Source: an uncultured Bacilli bacterium (GTDB lineage Bacteria > Bacillota_I > Bacilli_A > RF39 > UBA660). Taken from it: a DNA stretch of 46,026 nt. Shown piece by piece: positions 9,674 through 18,300 of this stretch. Under the pieces are notes generated by a model. It worked only from the letters and a program-made list of their open reading frames with translations. It made no database searches and had not been told where the DNA came from. The position numbers and the translations under genes are program-made. The stretch lies in contig CATKZK010000008.1 in NCBI GenBank assembly GCA_949841325.1, positions 1-46,026 on the forward strand, read 5' to 3'. Every line of letters begins with the position of its first letter. Within the stretch, counting starts at the first letter, position 1.

Positions 9674-10123
9674 ATGAAAGAGAGTATGTGGGGCTACTGG
9701 ATAGTAGTTCTTGGAATTTCCATAATGTCTGTTATGGTACTTCTTCAAAATTATACGACAACAAGTGAACAAGATTATTCAATGATCAAAAGTGTTCTTG
9801 AAGCTTCTATGTATGAAGCAGTAGACTATGGATACTACCGAGATACTGGGGATTTAAAAATGAACCGAGAAAAGTTTGCAGAAAACTTTATTCGCCGTTT
9901 CTCTGAAGTTATTAACATGAATAAGAATTATAAAATTGACTTTTATAATGTATATGAAGAACCTCCTGCTGCAAGTGTAGCGATTACAACAGCATCCGAT
10001 GTTTCAAACTTTGGACAAGCTGGAGGCGCTTCTGAAAGTGTGGACATTACGAGTCGTTTAACAGGTATATTATATACAAATGCTAGATATAAACCTCGTA
10101 ATAAATTTCAACCAACTGCTTAA
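9674..10123 (+). CDS. Small single-TM protein, DUF5411-like (tentative)
   Basis: N-terminal TM YWIVVLGISIMSVMVLLQNYTTTSEQDY; last gene of the operon. Confidence 0.7.
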   Translation: MKESMWGYWIVVLGISIMSVMVLLQNYTTTSEQDYSMIKSVLEASMYEAVDYGYYRDTGDLKMNREKFAENFIRRFSEVINMNKNYKIDFYNVYEEPPAASVAITTASDVSNFGQAGGASESVDITSRLTGILYTNARYKPRNKFQPTA

Positions 10124-10150
10124 AAGAATTGAGGAATCAATTCTTTTTTT
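10123..10150 (+). terminator. Intrinsic terminator of the 5093-10123 operon
   Basis: AAGAATTGA-ggaa-TCAATTCTTTTTTT. Confidence 0.85.
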
Positions 10151-10191
10151 CTTGGAACTGTATATAATGAAATAGAAAGGAAAGAAGAATT

Positions 10192-10452
10192 ATGGAAATA
10201 TTAAAAGTATCAAGCAAATCGAATCCTAGTAAAGTTGCAGGAGCGATTGCGAATGTATTTAGAAATTATGGAAGTGTTGAAGTACAAACAGTAGGTGCAG
10301 GAAGCTTAAATCAAGCAATTAAAGCCATTTGTATAGCAAGAGGATTTGTTGCACCTTCAGGTAAAAATTTAGTCGTTGTTCCTGCTTTTTCGGATATTAC
10401 CATTGATGGTGAAGAAAAAACAGCCATAAAATTAATTGTAGAGGCTTATTAG
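10192..10452 (+). CDS. spoVS: Stage V sporulation protein S
   Basis: MEILKVSSKSNPSKVAGAIANVFRNYGSVEVQTVGAGSLNQAIKAICIARGFVAPSG..LVVVPAF matches the highly conserved SpoVS family. Confidence 0.95.
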   Translation: MEILKVSSKSNPSKVAGAIANVFRNYGSVEVQTVGAGSLNQAIKAICIARGFVAPSGKNLVVVPAFSDITIDGEEKTAIKLIVEAY

Positions 10453-10522
10453 TCTCTTTTTCTTTTGGGATTGTATAGAATCTTTTCTTTTTAACAAACT
10501 AATACTGTTTAGAGAAGGGATA

Positions 10523-11908
10523 ATGATGAAAAAGCTAGAAGAATACAATAAAAAAAGAGACTTTAAAAAAACAACAGAACCAAAGGGAAAAGAGATAAAG
10601 AAGAACAAAAATTTGAGATTTGTAGTACAACATCATTTAGCAACAAAAGATCATTATGATTTTCGTTTAGAATTAGATGGTGTATTAAAAAGTTTTGCTA
10701 TTCCTAAGGGACCTAGTTATAATACTAAAGATAAACGTTTAGCTATACAGGTGGAGGATCATCCTTATCAATATCGCAATTTTGAAGGCGTTATTCCAAA
10801 AGGAGAATATGGTGCTGGTCCTGTTATGATTTGGGATGAAGGATACTGGGAACCACTTGGTAATCCAGTAGAAGATTTAAAAAAAGGTTCTATGAAGTTT
10901 ATCTTAAAAGGAAGACGTTTACAGGGAAAATGGACACTGGTTTCCTTTAAGGAAAATTGGTTACTTATCAAAGAAAAAGATGGCATTTGTCTCTATGAAA
11001 GCATAGATGAATATAATACGAGTATAAAAACGGGAAGAACGATGGAAGAAATCATAGCAGGAAAAATACAAAAGAGAGAAATCGAAATTACAAATCCCGA
11101 CAAAATCATGAATAAAAGACCCAAAATTACAAAGGCAGATATTGTAAAGTATTATGAGTTAGTGAGTAAAAGAATGCTTACTTATACAAAGGGAAGGATC
11201 TTAAGTACAGTAAGATGCCCAAATGGGATAAAGGGAACTTCTTTTTTTAAAAAACATTTTGAAAATAAAAGAGGTCTTTTAAAAAAGATTTTTTTGAAAA
11301 ATGAAAGAGGCGAGAAGGGAGATTATTATAGTCTTCAGAATGAAGAAAGTATCAAAGAGGAAGTGCAAATGAATGGTATTGAATTTCATATTGGAGGGTG
11401 TCTTTTAAGTGATATAAATAAACCAAATATGCTAGTATTTGATTTAGATCCTGATGAGGGAATGGATATAAGAAAAGTGAGAGAAGGTGTTCTTGATTTA
11501 AAGGAAATCTTAGATGAACTTTCTCTAACTTCTTTTTTGAAAACAAGTGGGGGAAAGGGATATCATGTCGTTGTACCTATTCATTCTTGTAAGTCATGGA
11601 AAGTGTTTAAAAGTATTGCAAGAGATATTGCCCTTATTATGGAAAGTAGATGGCCTGATAAATATGTGGCGAATATGAGTAAAAGCAAACGAAAGAATAA
11701 AATATTTATCGATTGGCTACGAAATACAAAGGGTGCTTCTAGTGTAGCTCCATATTCGTTGAGAGTAAGAAAAGGATGTCCTGTTTCTATGCCTATTAAA
11801 TGGAGTGAATTAAAGCTTGTAAAGCCAAATGAAATTACAATGGAAGATGCGATAAAAAGGCTTAAACGGAAAGATCCTTGGGAGGGATTTTTTGAAGAAA
11901 ATATGTAA
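10523..11908 (+). CDS. LigD-like 3'-phosphoesterase plus polymerase/primase protein lacking a ligase domain
   Basis: PE motifs QHHLATKDHYDFRLELDG and VIPKGEYGAGPVMIWDEG; Pol motifs LVFDLDPDEG, TSGGKGYHVVVPI, FIDWLRNTKGASSVAPYSLR. Confidence 0.9.
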   Translation: MMKKLEEYNKKRDFKKTTEPKGKEIKKNKNLRFVVQHHLATKDHYDFRLELDGVLKSFAIPKGPSYNTKDKRLAIQVEDHPYQYRNFEGVIPKGEYGAGPVMIWDEGYWEPLGNPVEDLKKGSMKFILKGRRLQGKWTLVSFKENWLLIKEKDGICLYESIDEYNTSIKTGRTMEEIIAGKIQKREIEITNPDKIMNKRPKITKADIVKYYELVSKRMLTYTKGRILSTVRCPNGIKGTSFFKKHFENKRGLLKKIFLKNERGEKGDYYSLQNEESIKEEVQMNGIEFHIGGCLLSDINKPNMLVFDLDPDEGMDIRKVREGVLDLKEILDELSLTSFLKTSGGKGYHVVVPIHSCKSWKVFKSIARDIALIMESRWPDKYVANMSKSKRKNKIFIDWLRNTKGASSVAPYSLRVRKGCPVSMPIKWSELKLVKPNEITMEDAIKRLKRKDPWEGFFEENM

Positions 11909-11967
11909 AGAACTTTCTATTGTCATTGATCGACTTTTTAGATATACTATGAAAGGAAAAGACGGAG

Positions 11968-12939
11968 ATGGGCAACATGAAAAATGTCATAGTGAAAAAA
12001 GAAGAAGATCTTGATATTATAGAAATAAAAGAATCTATTTGTGTACTGGATTATGTGAATGATTTAGAAAAAGAGAAGATTAACCACTCAATTCCTACTA
12101 GACTTTATTTAATGAGTGGAGAAAGTCTTTTGAAAAGTGTATTACTACCACAGTCACTGTATCTCTTTGAAGAGGAAAATTGGACTTATACAATTACAAT
12201 CGGAGATAAAGGATGTATTCTATCAGGTATAAAAAGAGAAGATAAACTTTATGAAACAGAAATCAAATGGGATGAAGAGAGTCAAGAACTTAGAATTATC
12301 TGTTTTACTCATTCTCTTGCCTTTAGTACAGGAGAAATTAAAATATATTCAAATCGTAAAGCAAAAGAGGATTTTGACTTTTTTTCTTTGGATGTAACAA
12401 AGGCTAAAGAGAAAGCTTTAGAGCTTTTAGATCAACTTTATCATAGTCACTATGTGGGGCTTTATATAAATGAACTGTTAAAGCTCTATAAAAGGTTAGA
12501 TTTGGCAAATCCTTCTATAGATTCTATAATAGAAGATGAACTTATTTTCCTTGCCAATTCAATCTCAAGTTGTCATGGAAAAAGTTCGACCTTTGAAATT
12601 TATAAAAAAGTGAGCAGAGAAAAAGTGGGCGAAATTTCTTTTTCTTTTATGAAAAAACCTTTTTATGGAGGGAATATTTACTATGAAATTAAAGAAGAAC
12701 ATCAGGGTAAGCACTATGCAACACGAGCTTTGGAATTAATAAAAGCGTATCTTAAATCGTTTGCTCATAGAGAAGAGGATGATTTATATATCGCAATTGA
12801 ACCTACAAATATCGCTTCCTTAAAGGTCGTCGGTCATCATAAAGGAGAATTAGTATATGAAGGAGAAGTACCAAAAGAGGATTCCTTATACCAATTAGAT
12901 CATATAAAAGAAGTAAAAATTTATAAAATTCATATCTAA
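11968..12939 (+). CDS. GNAT-like acetyltransferase domain (C-terminal) fused to an uncharacterised N-terminal region
   Basis: IYYEIKEEHQGKHYATRALELIKAYLK...IEPTNIASLKVVGHHKGE resembles the GNAT core. Confidence 0.7.
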   Translation: MGNMKNVIVKKEEDLDIIEIKESICVLDYVNDLEKEKINHSIPTRLYLMSGESLLKSVLLPQSLYLFEEENWTYTITIGDKGCILSGIKREDKLYETEIKWDEESQELRIICFTHSLAFSTGEIKIYSNRKAKEDFDFFSLDVTKAKEKALELLDQLYHSHYVGLYINELLKLYKRLDLANPSIDSIIEDELIFLANSISSCHGKSSTFEIYKKVSREKVGEISFSFMKKPFYGGNIYYEIKEEHQGKHYATRALELIKAYLKSFAHREEDDLYIAIEPTNIASLKVVGHHKGELVYEGEVPKEDSLYQLDHIKEVKIYKIHI

Positions 12940-12970
12940 ATATGTTACAATATTTTTGAGAGTGAAGGTT

Positions 12971-13999
12971 ATGAAGGTTAGAATTACAGAGGATTTAATT
13001 GAATGGTATCGTATAAATCAAAGAGATTTACCATGGAGACATACAAAAAATGCTTATTATATTTGGATTAGTGAAATTATGTTACAACAAACACGTGTAG
13101 AGACTGTGATTGACTATTATAAAAGGTTTCTCTCCTTTTTTCCTACACTAAAGGACTTAGCAGAGGCAAAAGAAGATGTTCTATTAAAAGCATGGGAAGG
13201 TCTTGGATACTATAGTCGAGTGCGAAATATGCAAAAAACGGCTCAAATACTTTTAAATCATGGAATGATGACTCTTCCCAATAAGGAAAGCGAATTACTT
13301 GCTTTGCCGGGGATTGGACCATATACAGCTGGCGCTATTCTCTCTATTGCTTATGATATTCCAAGTGTTGCTATTGATGGAAATGTATATCGAGTATTAG
13401 GAAGAGTCTATGAAGTGAAAGATTCGATTAATAAACCTAAAGCAACTCGAATCTATAAAGAAATAATGGACTCTCTTTTACCCAATAAAGAAGCCTCTTT
13501 TTTCACACAGAGTTTTATGGATTTAGGTAGTAGTATTTGTACGCCCAAACAGCCCAAATGCGAGCTCTGTCCACTTCATGACAAATGTCTAGCATTTAAA
13601 CATAAAAGTGTTGAGCTTTATCCAGTAAAAGAGAAGAAAAAAATGCAAAGAGTGGAAAATAGAATTGTCTTTTTATTTGTTTATCAAGATCGGGTAGCCA
13701 TTTGTAAAAGAGAGAATAAAGGTTTACTCGCATCTCTTTATGAGTTTCCTAATGAGCTTCTTACGGACTCTTCTCTTGAAGATATTTTAAAAGAAAAGAA
13801 GATCGAGTACAACTTTATCTCAAGATTAGAAGATACAAAACATGTATTTTCACACATTATTTGGAATTTACAAGCCTATTATATTTCTGTTTTAGAGCCA
13901 AACGGGGAGTATAAGTGGGTAACAAAAGAGGAACTTCAAAATGCCTATAGTCTTTCAAGTGCATTTTCTAAATATGTAAAATTCTTTATGGAAAGGTAA
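12971..13999 (+). CDS. mutY: A/G-specific adenine glycosylase
   Basis: DLPWRHTKNAYYIWISEIMLQQTRVETVIDYY; HhH LPGIGPYTAGAILSIAY; FeS cluster Cys CTPKQPKCELCPLHDKC. Confidence 0.95.
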   Translation: MKVRITEDLIEWYRINQRDLPWRHTKNAYYIWISEIMLQQTRVETVIDYYKRFLSFFPTLKDLAEAKEDVLLKAWEGLGYYSRVRNMQKTAQILLNHGMMTLPNKESELLALPGIGPYTAGAILSIAYDIPSVAIDGNVYRVLGRVYEVKDSINKPKATRIYKEIMDSLLPNKEASFFTQSFMDLGSSICTPKQPKCELCPLHDKCLAFKHKSVELYPVKEKKKMQRVENRIVFLFVYQDRVAICKRENKGLLASLYEFPNELLTDSSLEDILKEKKIEYNFISRLEDTKHVFSHIIWNLQAYYISVLEPNGEYKWVTKEELQNAYSLSSAFSKYVKFFMER

Positions 14000-14005
14000 T
14001 ATACT

Positions 14006-14398
14006 TTGAATATTTACAAATGTTTAAATGAAATAACTAAATATATAGATGATCATTTGGAAGATAAAATAGATTATGATGTTTTAGCCAAAATAATGGG
14101 CGTAAATTCATATACTATGCAAAGAATATTTTCCTTAATAGCAGGTATTTATATCGTTAAATACATAAGGAAACGAAGATTAACAAATGCGGCTTATGAC
14201 TTATATGAAACAAATGCTAAAGTAATGGATATCGCCATGAAATATCAATATGATAATGCCACCTCTTTTTCAAGAGCATTTGAAAGTTTCCATGGGATTA
14301 AACCTAGTCAAGTAAATAAATGTTCAAAACTTAAAAACTTTCCTAGAATTATATTTAAAGAAGAAATAAAAAGACCTGTAACAGGTCTTTTAATTTGA
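14006..14398 (+). CDS. Short AraC-type HTH protein (DNA-binding domain only)
   Basis: 130 aa; MGVNSYTMQRIF and AMKYQYDNATSFSRAFESFHGIKPSQV. Confidence 0.85.
   Translation: MNIYKCLNEITKYIDDHLEDKIDYDVLAKIMGVNSYTMQRIFSLIAGIYIVKYIRKRRLTNAAYDLYETNAKVMDIAMKYQYDNATSFSRAFESFHGIKPSQVNKCSKLKNFPRIIFKEEIKRPVTGLLI
14368..14394. terminator. Bidirectional terminator between convergent genes
   Basis: AAAAGACCTG-taa-CAGGTCTTTT. Confidence 0.8.
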
Positions 14399-15382
14399 TG
14401 ATTTACTTTGATTAACAAGATAATTCATATATTTATTATAAGCGTTCTCCAATTCAGAATCATGCCATGTAATTTTATGTTTTTTTCTTAATTCAATCAT
14501 TGCATTAACACTTAATGTCTTATCTTCATCTAAAGCATCTTCTGCTAAAGTCTCTTTAATAGACTCTTCAACATCTTTTAATTCAGGTTTTTCTTTTTCA
14601 TCAATTTTAACAGCTGCGTGATATCCATAGGTTGTCTTTATTGGCTCTTTTGTATATTCTCCTTTATTTAATGCAAAAACAGTTGTTTCAAATGATTCTA
14701 CCATTTCTCCTTTATTTATATAACCTAAATCTTGGAAAGTGACATTATCATTTTTGTCATATTTTTTAAAGGCTTCCTCTATACTTGTTCCACTTTTTAT
14801 ATCATCTTCAATCGATTTAATAATTTTTTGAGCTTCTTCTTTTGCTTTTGTATCATCTTCACTTGATGTACTTGCAGGTTCTACTAAAATATGCAAAACA
14901 TGAATATCTCCAACCGTTTCATTTTTGTAATACTCTTTTACTTGTTTATCCGTTATTTTCATTTTGGCATAATCTACTGCTGCCTTTTCAGATAAATAAG
15001 AGACTTTAATATAATCTAAGTAATCCTGTAAAGTGCTATATCCTGCTTGAGATAATTGACCTAAAAGTTTACTTTCATCATATTTTCCACTGTCATCTGT
15101 AAAGTTCTTTTTTAAAGTTGTCTCTTCCCCCTTAATATATTCTTCTGTCTCTTTTTCATCGTCTTTATATTCTTCCTCTAATATTTTTTGATCAATTTTT
15201 GTTAGAGCAACTTGTAATGCATAAGACTCCTTCATTTCTTCCCATACTTCATTTATACTATAGGTTGTACCATCTCCAAATTCAATGAGTGCTTCCTCTC
15301 CATTGGATAATTTTGGTATTTTGCTTCCACAACCAGTTAATAAAGTGGCAACAACAGCTATTAATAATAATTTTTTCTTCAT
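14390..15382 (-). CDS. PrsA-like peptidylprolyl isomerase lipoprotein
   Basis: Lipobox LLTGCGS; parvulin-type region (VLHILVEP..., FQDLGYINKGEMVESFETTVFALNKGEYTKEPIKTTYGYHAAVKIDEK); start at 15382 behind AAGGAGG. Confidence 0.9.
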   Translation of the reverse strand: MKKKLLLIAVVATLLTGCGSKIPKLSNGEEALIEFGDGTTYSINEVWEEMKESYALQVALTKIDQKILEEEYKDDEKETEEYIKGEETTLKKNFTDDSGKYDESKLLGQLSQAGYSTLQDYLDYIKVSYLSEKAAVDYAKMKITDKQVKEYYKNETVGDIHVLHILVEPASTSSEDDTKAKEEAQKIIKSIEDDIKSGTSIEEAFKKYDKNDNVTFQDLGYINKGEMVESFETTVFALNKGEYTKEPIKTTYGYHAAVKIDEKEKPELKDVEESIKETLAEDALDEDKTLSVNAMIELRKKHKITWHDSELENAYNKYMNYLVNQSKSSN

Positions 15383-15468
15383 AAATGTTCCTCCTTGACA
15401 CTGTCTATTATACCATGAATCCCTATTTTTGCATATAAAAATAGAAAAATGCAAAAAGTTTTAAAAGG

Positions 15469-15509
15469 TTCGACAACATTCGACAAATTTTTTTCTAATT
15501 TTGTAGTAT
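15469..15509 (+). promoter_or_regulatory. Candidate Spo0A-activated promoter
   Basis: Two direct TTCGACAA (reverse 0A box TTGTCGAA) at 15469-15476 and 15479-15486; the second overlaps the -35 position (15481-15486) 17 bp from TAGTAT (15504-15509). Confidence 0.55.
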
Positions 15510-15536
15510 AACAGGAGCAAGGGAGGGGATATAAAG

Positions 15537-15716
15537 ATGTATCATGAATTAACAAAAAAAGAAATACGGGGATTTATTAAAGAATTTATGAATCCATTTG
15601 ATGATTATACAAAAAAGATTACGCATATTAGCCGTATAGAATATAAAGGAATAACAGAGTATTTAATTAATCACCAATATTTATTAAGAGTAAAATCTTC
15701 TAAAAATAAGAAATAG
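15537..15716 (+). CDS. Small protein of unknown function, 59 aa
   Basis: Not in supplied track; RBS gggagggga; MYHELTKKEIRGFIKEFMNPFDDYTKKITHISRIEYKGITEYLINHQYLLRVKSSKNKK. Confidence 0.65.
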   Translation: MYHELTKKEIRGFIKEFMNPFDDYTKKITHISRIEYKGITEYLINHQYLLRVKSSKNKK

Positions 15717-15777
15717 TACGCACAAATTTGGCCTTTACACCATACAATAAAGTGAGTAATGAAAAGGAGGGAGACCC

Positions 15778-15870
15778 ATGAATAAATGTTGTAATAATAA
15801 CATTTCTGGAGCTGCATTCATATTAGTGCTATTCATTCTATTAATCATCATCGTAGGGGCTTTTATTTAG
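15778..15870 (+). CDS. YjcZ-like small hydrophobic protein, 30 aa
   Basis: Not in supplied track; RBS aaaggaggg; MNKCCNNNISGAAFILVLFILLIIIVGAFI. Confidence 0.7.
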   Translation: MNKCCNNNISGAAFILVLFILLIIIVGAFI

Positions 15871-15886
15871 TTTGGAGGTGAAAAGT

Positions 15887-16012
15887 ATGTGTTGTAATTC
15901 TCATTCCTCAAATAATACTGGATGTAACGGAAATTATGGAAATACATTCTTTATCATTTTAGTATTATTTATTCTACTTGCAATTATTGTTAGTTCAATA
16001 TATGCATACTAA
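15887..16012 (+). CDS. YjcZ-like small hydrophobic protein, 41 aa
   Basis: Not in supplied track; RBS ttggaggtg; MCCNSHSSNNTGCNGNYGNTFFIILVLFILLAIIVSSIYAY. Confidence 0.7.
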   Translation: MCCNSHSSNNTGCNGNYGNTFFIILVLFILLAIIVSSIYAY

Positions 16013-16034
16013 GAGGCAAATGCCTCTTTTTCAT
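16012..16034 (+). terminator. Intrinsic terminator
   Basis: GAGGCA-aa-TGCCTC followed by TTTTT. Confidence 0.8.
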
Positions 16035-16070
16035 TTCTTTAATGTCATTTAAAAAGGAGTGTGTAGTGAC

Positions 16071-16253
16071 ATGGAACAAAGAAAAAATGTAAAGATTATC
16101 CTTTTTATTTTAATGCTATTTACTGAGAGTACATCTTTGCCTAGAGGCTGTTGTTCTTGGCATGGAGGAATTCTTTTATATAATCCCTTTACAGGACGTG
16201 TCATTTGTAACGATGGAACCAAAAGCCCGACTTGTACCGGAAAAAGACTTTAA
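16071..16253 (+). CDS. Small secreted Cys-rich protein with CCSxHGG motif
   Basis: MEQRKNVKIILFILMLFTESTSLPRGCCSWHGGILLYNPFTGRVICNDGTKSPTCTGKRL; hydrophobic N-terminus and conserved-looking Cys/His motif. Confidence 0.65.
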   Translation: MEQRKNVKIILFILMLFTESTSLPRGCCSWHGGILLYNPFTGRVICNDGTKSPTCTGKRL

Positions 16254-16269
16254 GCATAAGAAAAGAAGA

Positions 16270-16539
16270 CTAATGGTCTTCTTCAAAAAAATCTCGAATA
16301 TCAACATGAAGAGCATCTGCAATTCTTCCAAGAATCGCTATCGTAACATGTTTTCCTCGCTTTTCATTTTCAATGTCACAAATATATTGCCTTGTTACGC
16401 TGATCATATCCGCTAATGTCTGTTGAGTGAGTTGCTTATTGGTACGAATTTTACGAATGTTCTTGCGAATTACTTGATAGTAGTATTCATCAGTATGAAT
16501 GACTGTTCTCTCTTCCATTTCATAATCAACCATATACAC
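16270..16539 (-). CDS. XRE-family HTH transcriptional regulator
   Basis: IRKIRTNKQLTQQTLADMISVTRQYICDIENEKRGKHVTIAILGRIADALHVDI. Confidence 0.9.
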   Translation of the reverse strand: MYMVDYEMEERTVIHTDEYYYQVIRKNIRKIRTNKQLTQQTLADMISVTRQYICDIENEKRGKHVTIAILGRIADALHVDIRDFFEEDH

Positions 16540-16792
16540 CTCAATCTAGCAAATTTTTAAAATCTGCAAAAAAACTATATCTCTATTTTGGTATATTCTT
16601 CTTTAAAAATATATAGTCCAATGGACGACGGCACTTTGTATTTATTATAGTATAAGTTCATCTTTTTTTGAGCATGTCTTAAAAAACGGGGACGAGAGGG
16701 TTCCTTATAATAAAAAAAAGGTATAAAAAGCTGAAAGAGGAGAACTGACTTGTTATAATGCGAATTGCGTGAGTAAAAAGGAGGATAAAAAG

Positions 16793-17059
16793 GTGACTAA
16801 ACATGTATTTTTGACAAAAGAAGTTGTTGAAACATTTATTCGTGAAGGAAATCTAAATGATCGTGACACCTATATTATTAAAACAAGAGCAAAAGGATAT
16901 ACCATTGCCAAACAGGCAAGAGAACTAAATTTAAGTGTTGACCAAGTGAATAAAGATATTAGACGTCTAAAAGCCCTATATGATGAGGTGCAAAAGAAAA
17001 GTGATATCTTACCTGAGCGCAAGAAAAATAAACGCGAATTAGAACAATTGATAAAATAA
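16793..17059 (+). CDS. Small HTH (sigma-region-4-like) protein
   Basis: DTYIIKTRAKGYTIAKQARELNLSVDQVNKDIRRLKALYDEVQ; GTG start behind AAGGAGG. Confidence 0.65.
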   Translation: MTKHVFLTKEVVETFIREGNLNDRDTYIIKTRAKGYTIAKQARELNLSVDQVNKDIRRLKALYDEVQKKSDILPERKKNKRELEQLIK

Positions 17060-17127
17060 TGTAAAACCCAAAGATTATGATTTCTTTTTTTGAAAAAGTT
17101 TATTATACTTAAATAAGGTGATAGTAG

Positions 17128-18219
17128 ATGGGAAATATAACACATTATATTAATAAATATGGGAATTTAACCTTTGGTGAGCTTGCCTTTAATGAAATTG
17201 ATAATGTCATTCTTTCCACCATCGCATATATTAACTTTGACAGTATTATAGAGAAGAATAAAACGATTCGTCTAGAGGAAGCTGCAAAAAGTTATTTTAA
17301 GAAAAACAATAAAAAGGATGTTTTAAAGAATGTTCTATGCGTTCAAATTGCCTCTAAAATTTTGAAATATGTGGCAGAAGAAAGGCGTTTTAAAGATTTA
17401 GTACTATCAAATTATGATTATAAGAGTAGTGGAGATTATCAATTTTCTGCACTCTTTATCGACTTAGACGAGAAATCAACGTATATTGCATTTGAAGGAA
17501 CAGATGATTTAATTAGTGGGTGGAAAGAAGATATGGCACTTTCCTATGAATTTCCCGTTATTGCGCAAAAAGAAGCGATTTCTTATATTAATTCAAAAAT
17601 TTCTTGGACTTCAAAAAGAAACTATATCTTAGGAGGCCACTCTAAAGGAGGAAATCTTGCTTTAGTAGCAGGCATGTATGCCAATCCTTTTATTCGCAAA
17701 AAAATCATCCAAATTATAAGCAATGATGGACCTGGTTTAAGGGAAAAACAAATCAATTCAAGACAATTTAAAAGAGTAAAACATCTATATGAATTAGTTG
17801 TTCCTAATTATTCTGTTGTAGGTCTTTTGCTAAATCAACCAGAAAATCCTCGAGTTATTTCTTCTACAAAAACAGGAATTATGGCGCATAATGTTTTGAC
17901 ATGGGAAGTCTTGGATAATCATTTTATTGACGCTAAATTAAGTAAATTTAGCAAGAATGTGGATAAAATTATAACACAGTGGATAAGTTCTTATTCGGAT
18001 GAGGAAAAAAAGGAATTAGTGATGCAAATCTTTTCTATTTTTAATCGTGCTAAAATCAAATCGCTTCTTGATATTAAAGCTTCTAAGATTCCTAGTGTGA
18101 TAAGAATTGTAAAAGAGAGTACAAAATTGGACAAAAAAAGCAAAAAGGCCATAAATGATTTAATTAATCTTACCATTGATCATTTTAAGGATGATGTTAA
18201 AAGTCATATTAAAATTTGA
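17128..18219 (+). CDS. DUF2974/Mbeg1-like alpha/beta hydrolase
   Basis: FGELAFNEIDNVILSTIAYINF and GGHSKGGNLALVAGM nucleophile elbow. Confidence 0.85.
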   Translation: MGNITHYINKYGNLTFGELAFNEIDNVILSTIAYINFDSIIEKNKTIRLEEAAKSYFKKNNKKDVLKNVLCVQIASKILKYVAEERRFKDLVLSNYDYKSSGDYQFSALFIDLDEKSTYIAFEGTDDLISGWKEDMALSYEFPVIAQKEAISYINSKISWTSKRNYILGGHSKGGNLALVAGMYANPFIRKKIIQIISNDGPGLREKQINSRQFKRVKHLYELVVPNYSVVGLLLNQPENPRVISSTKTGIMAHNVLTWEVLDNHFIDAKLSKFSKNVDKIITQWISSYSDEEKKELVMQIFSIFNRAKIKSLLDIKASKIPSVIRIVKESTKLDKKSKKAINDLINLTIDHFKDDVKSHIKI

Positions 18220-18300
18220 TTTACACTCACAGGAAAAAATTTGAGTAACTTTATCTAAAAGCATGATATAATGGTGACACTAGGATATGGAGGTTAGTCT

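Noticed and set aside
16162-16416. 84-aa plus-strand ORF
   Set aside because: Overlaps the CCSxHGG peptide gene and the antisense XRE regulator; no RBS or motif.
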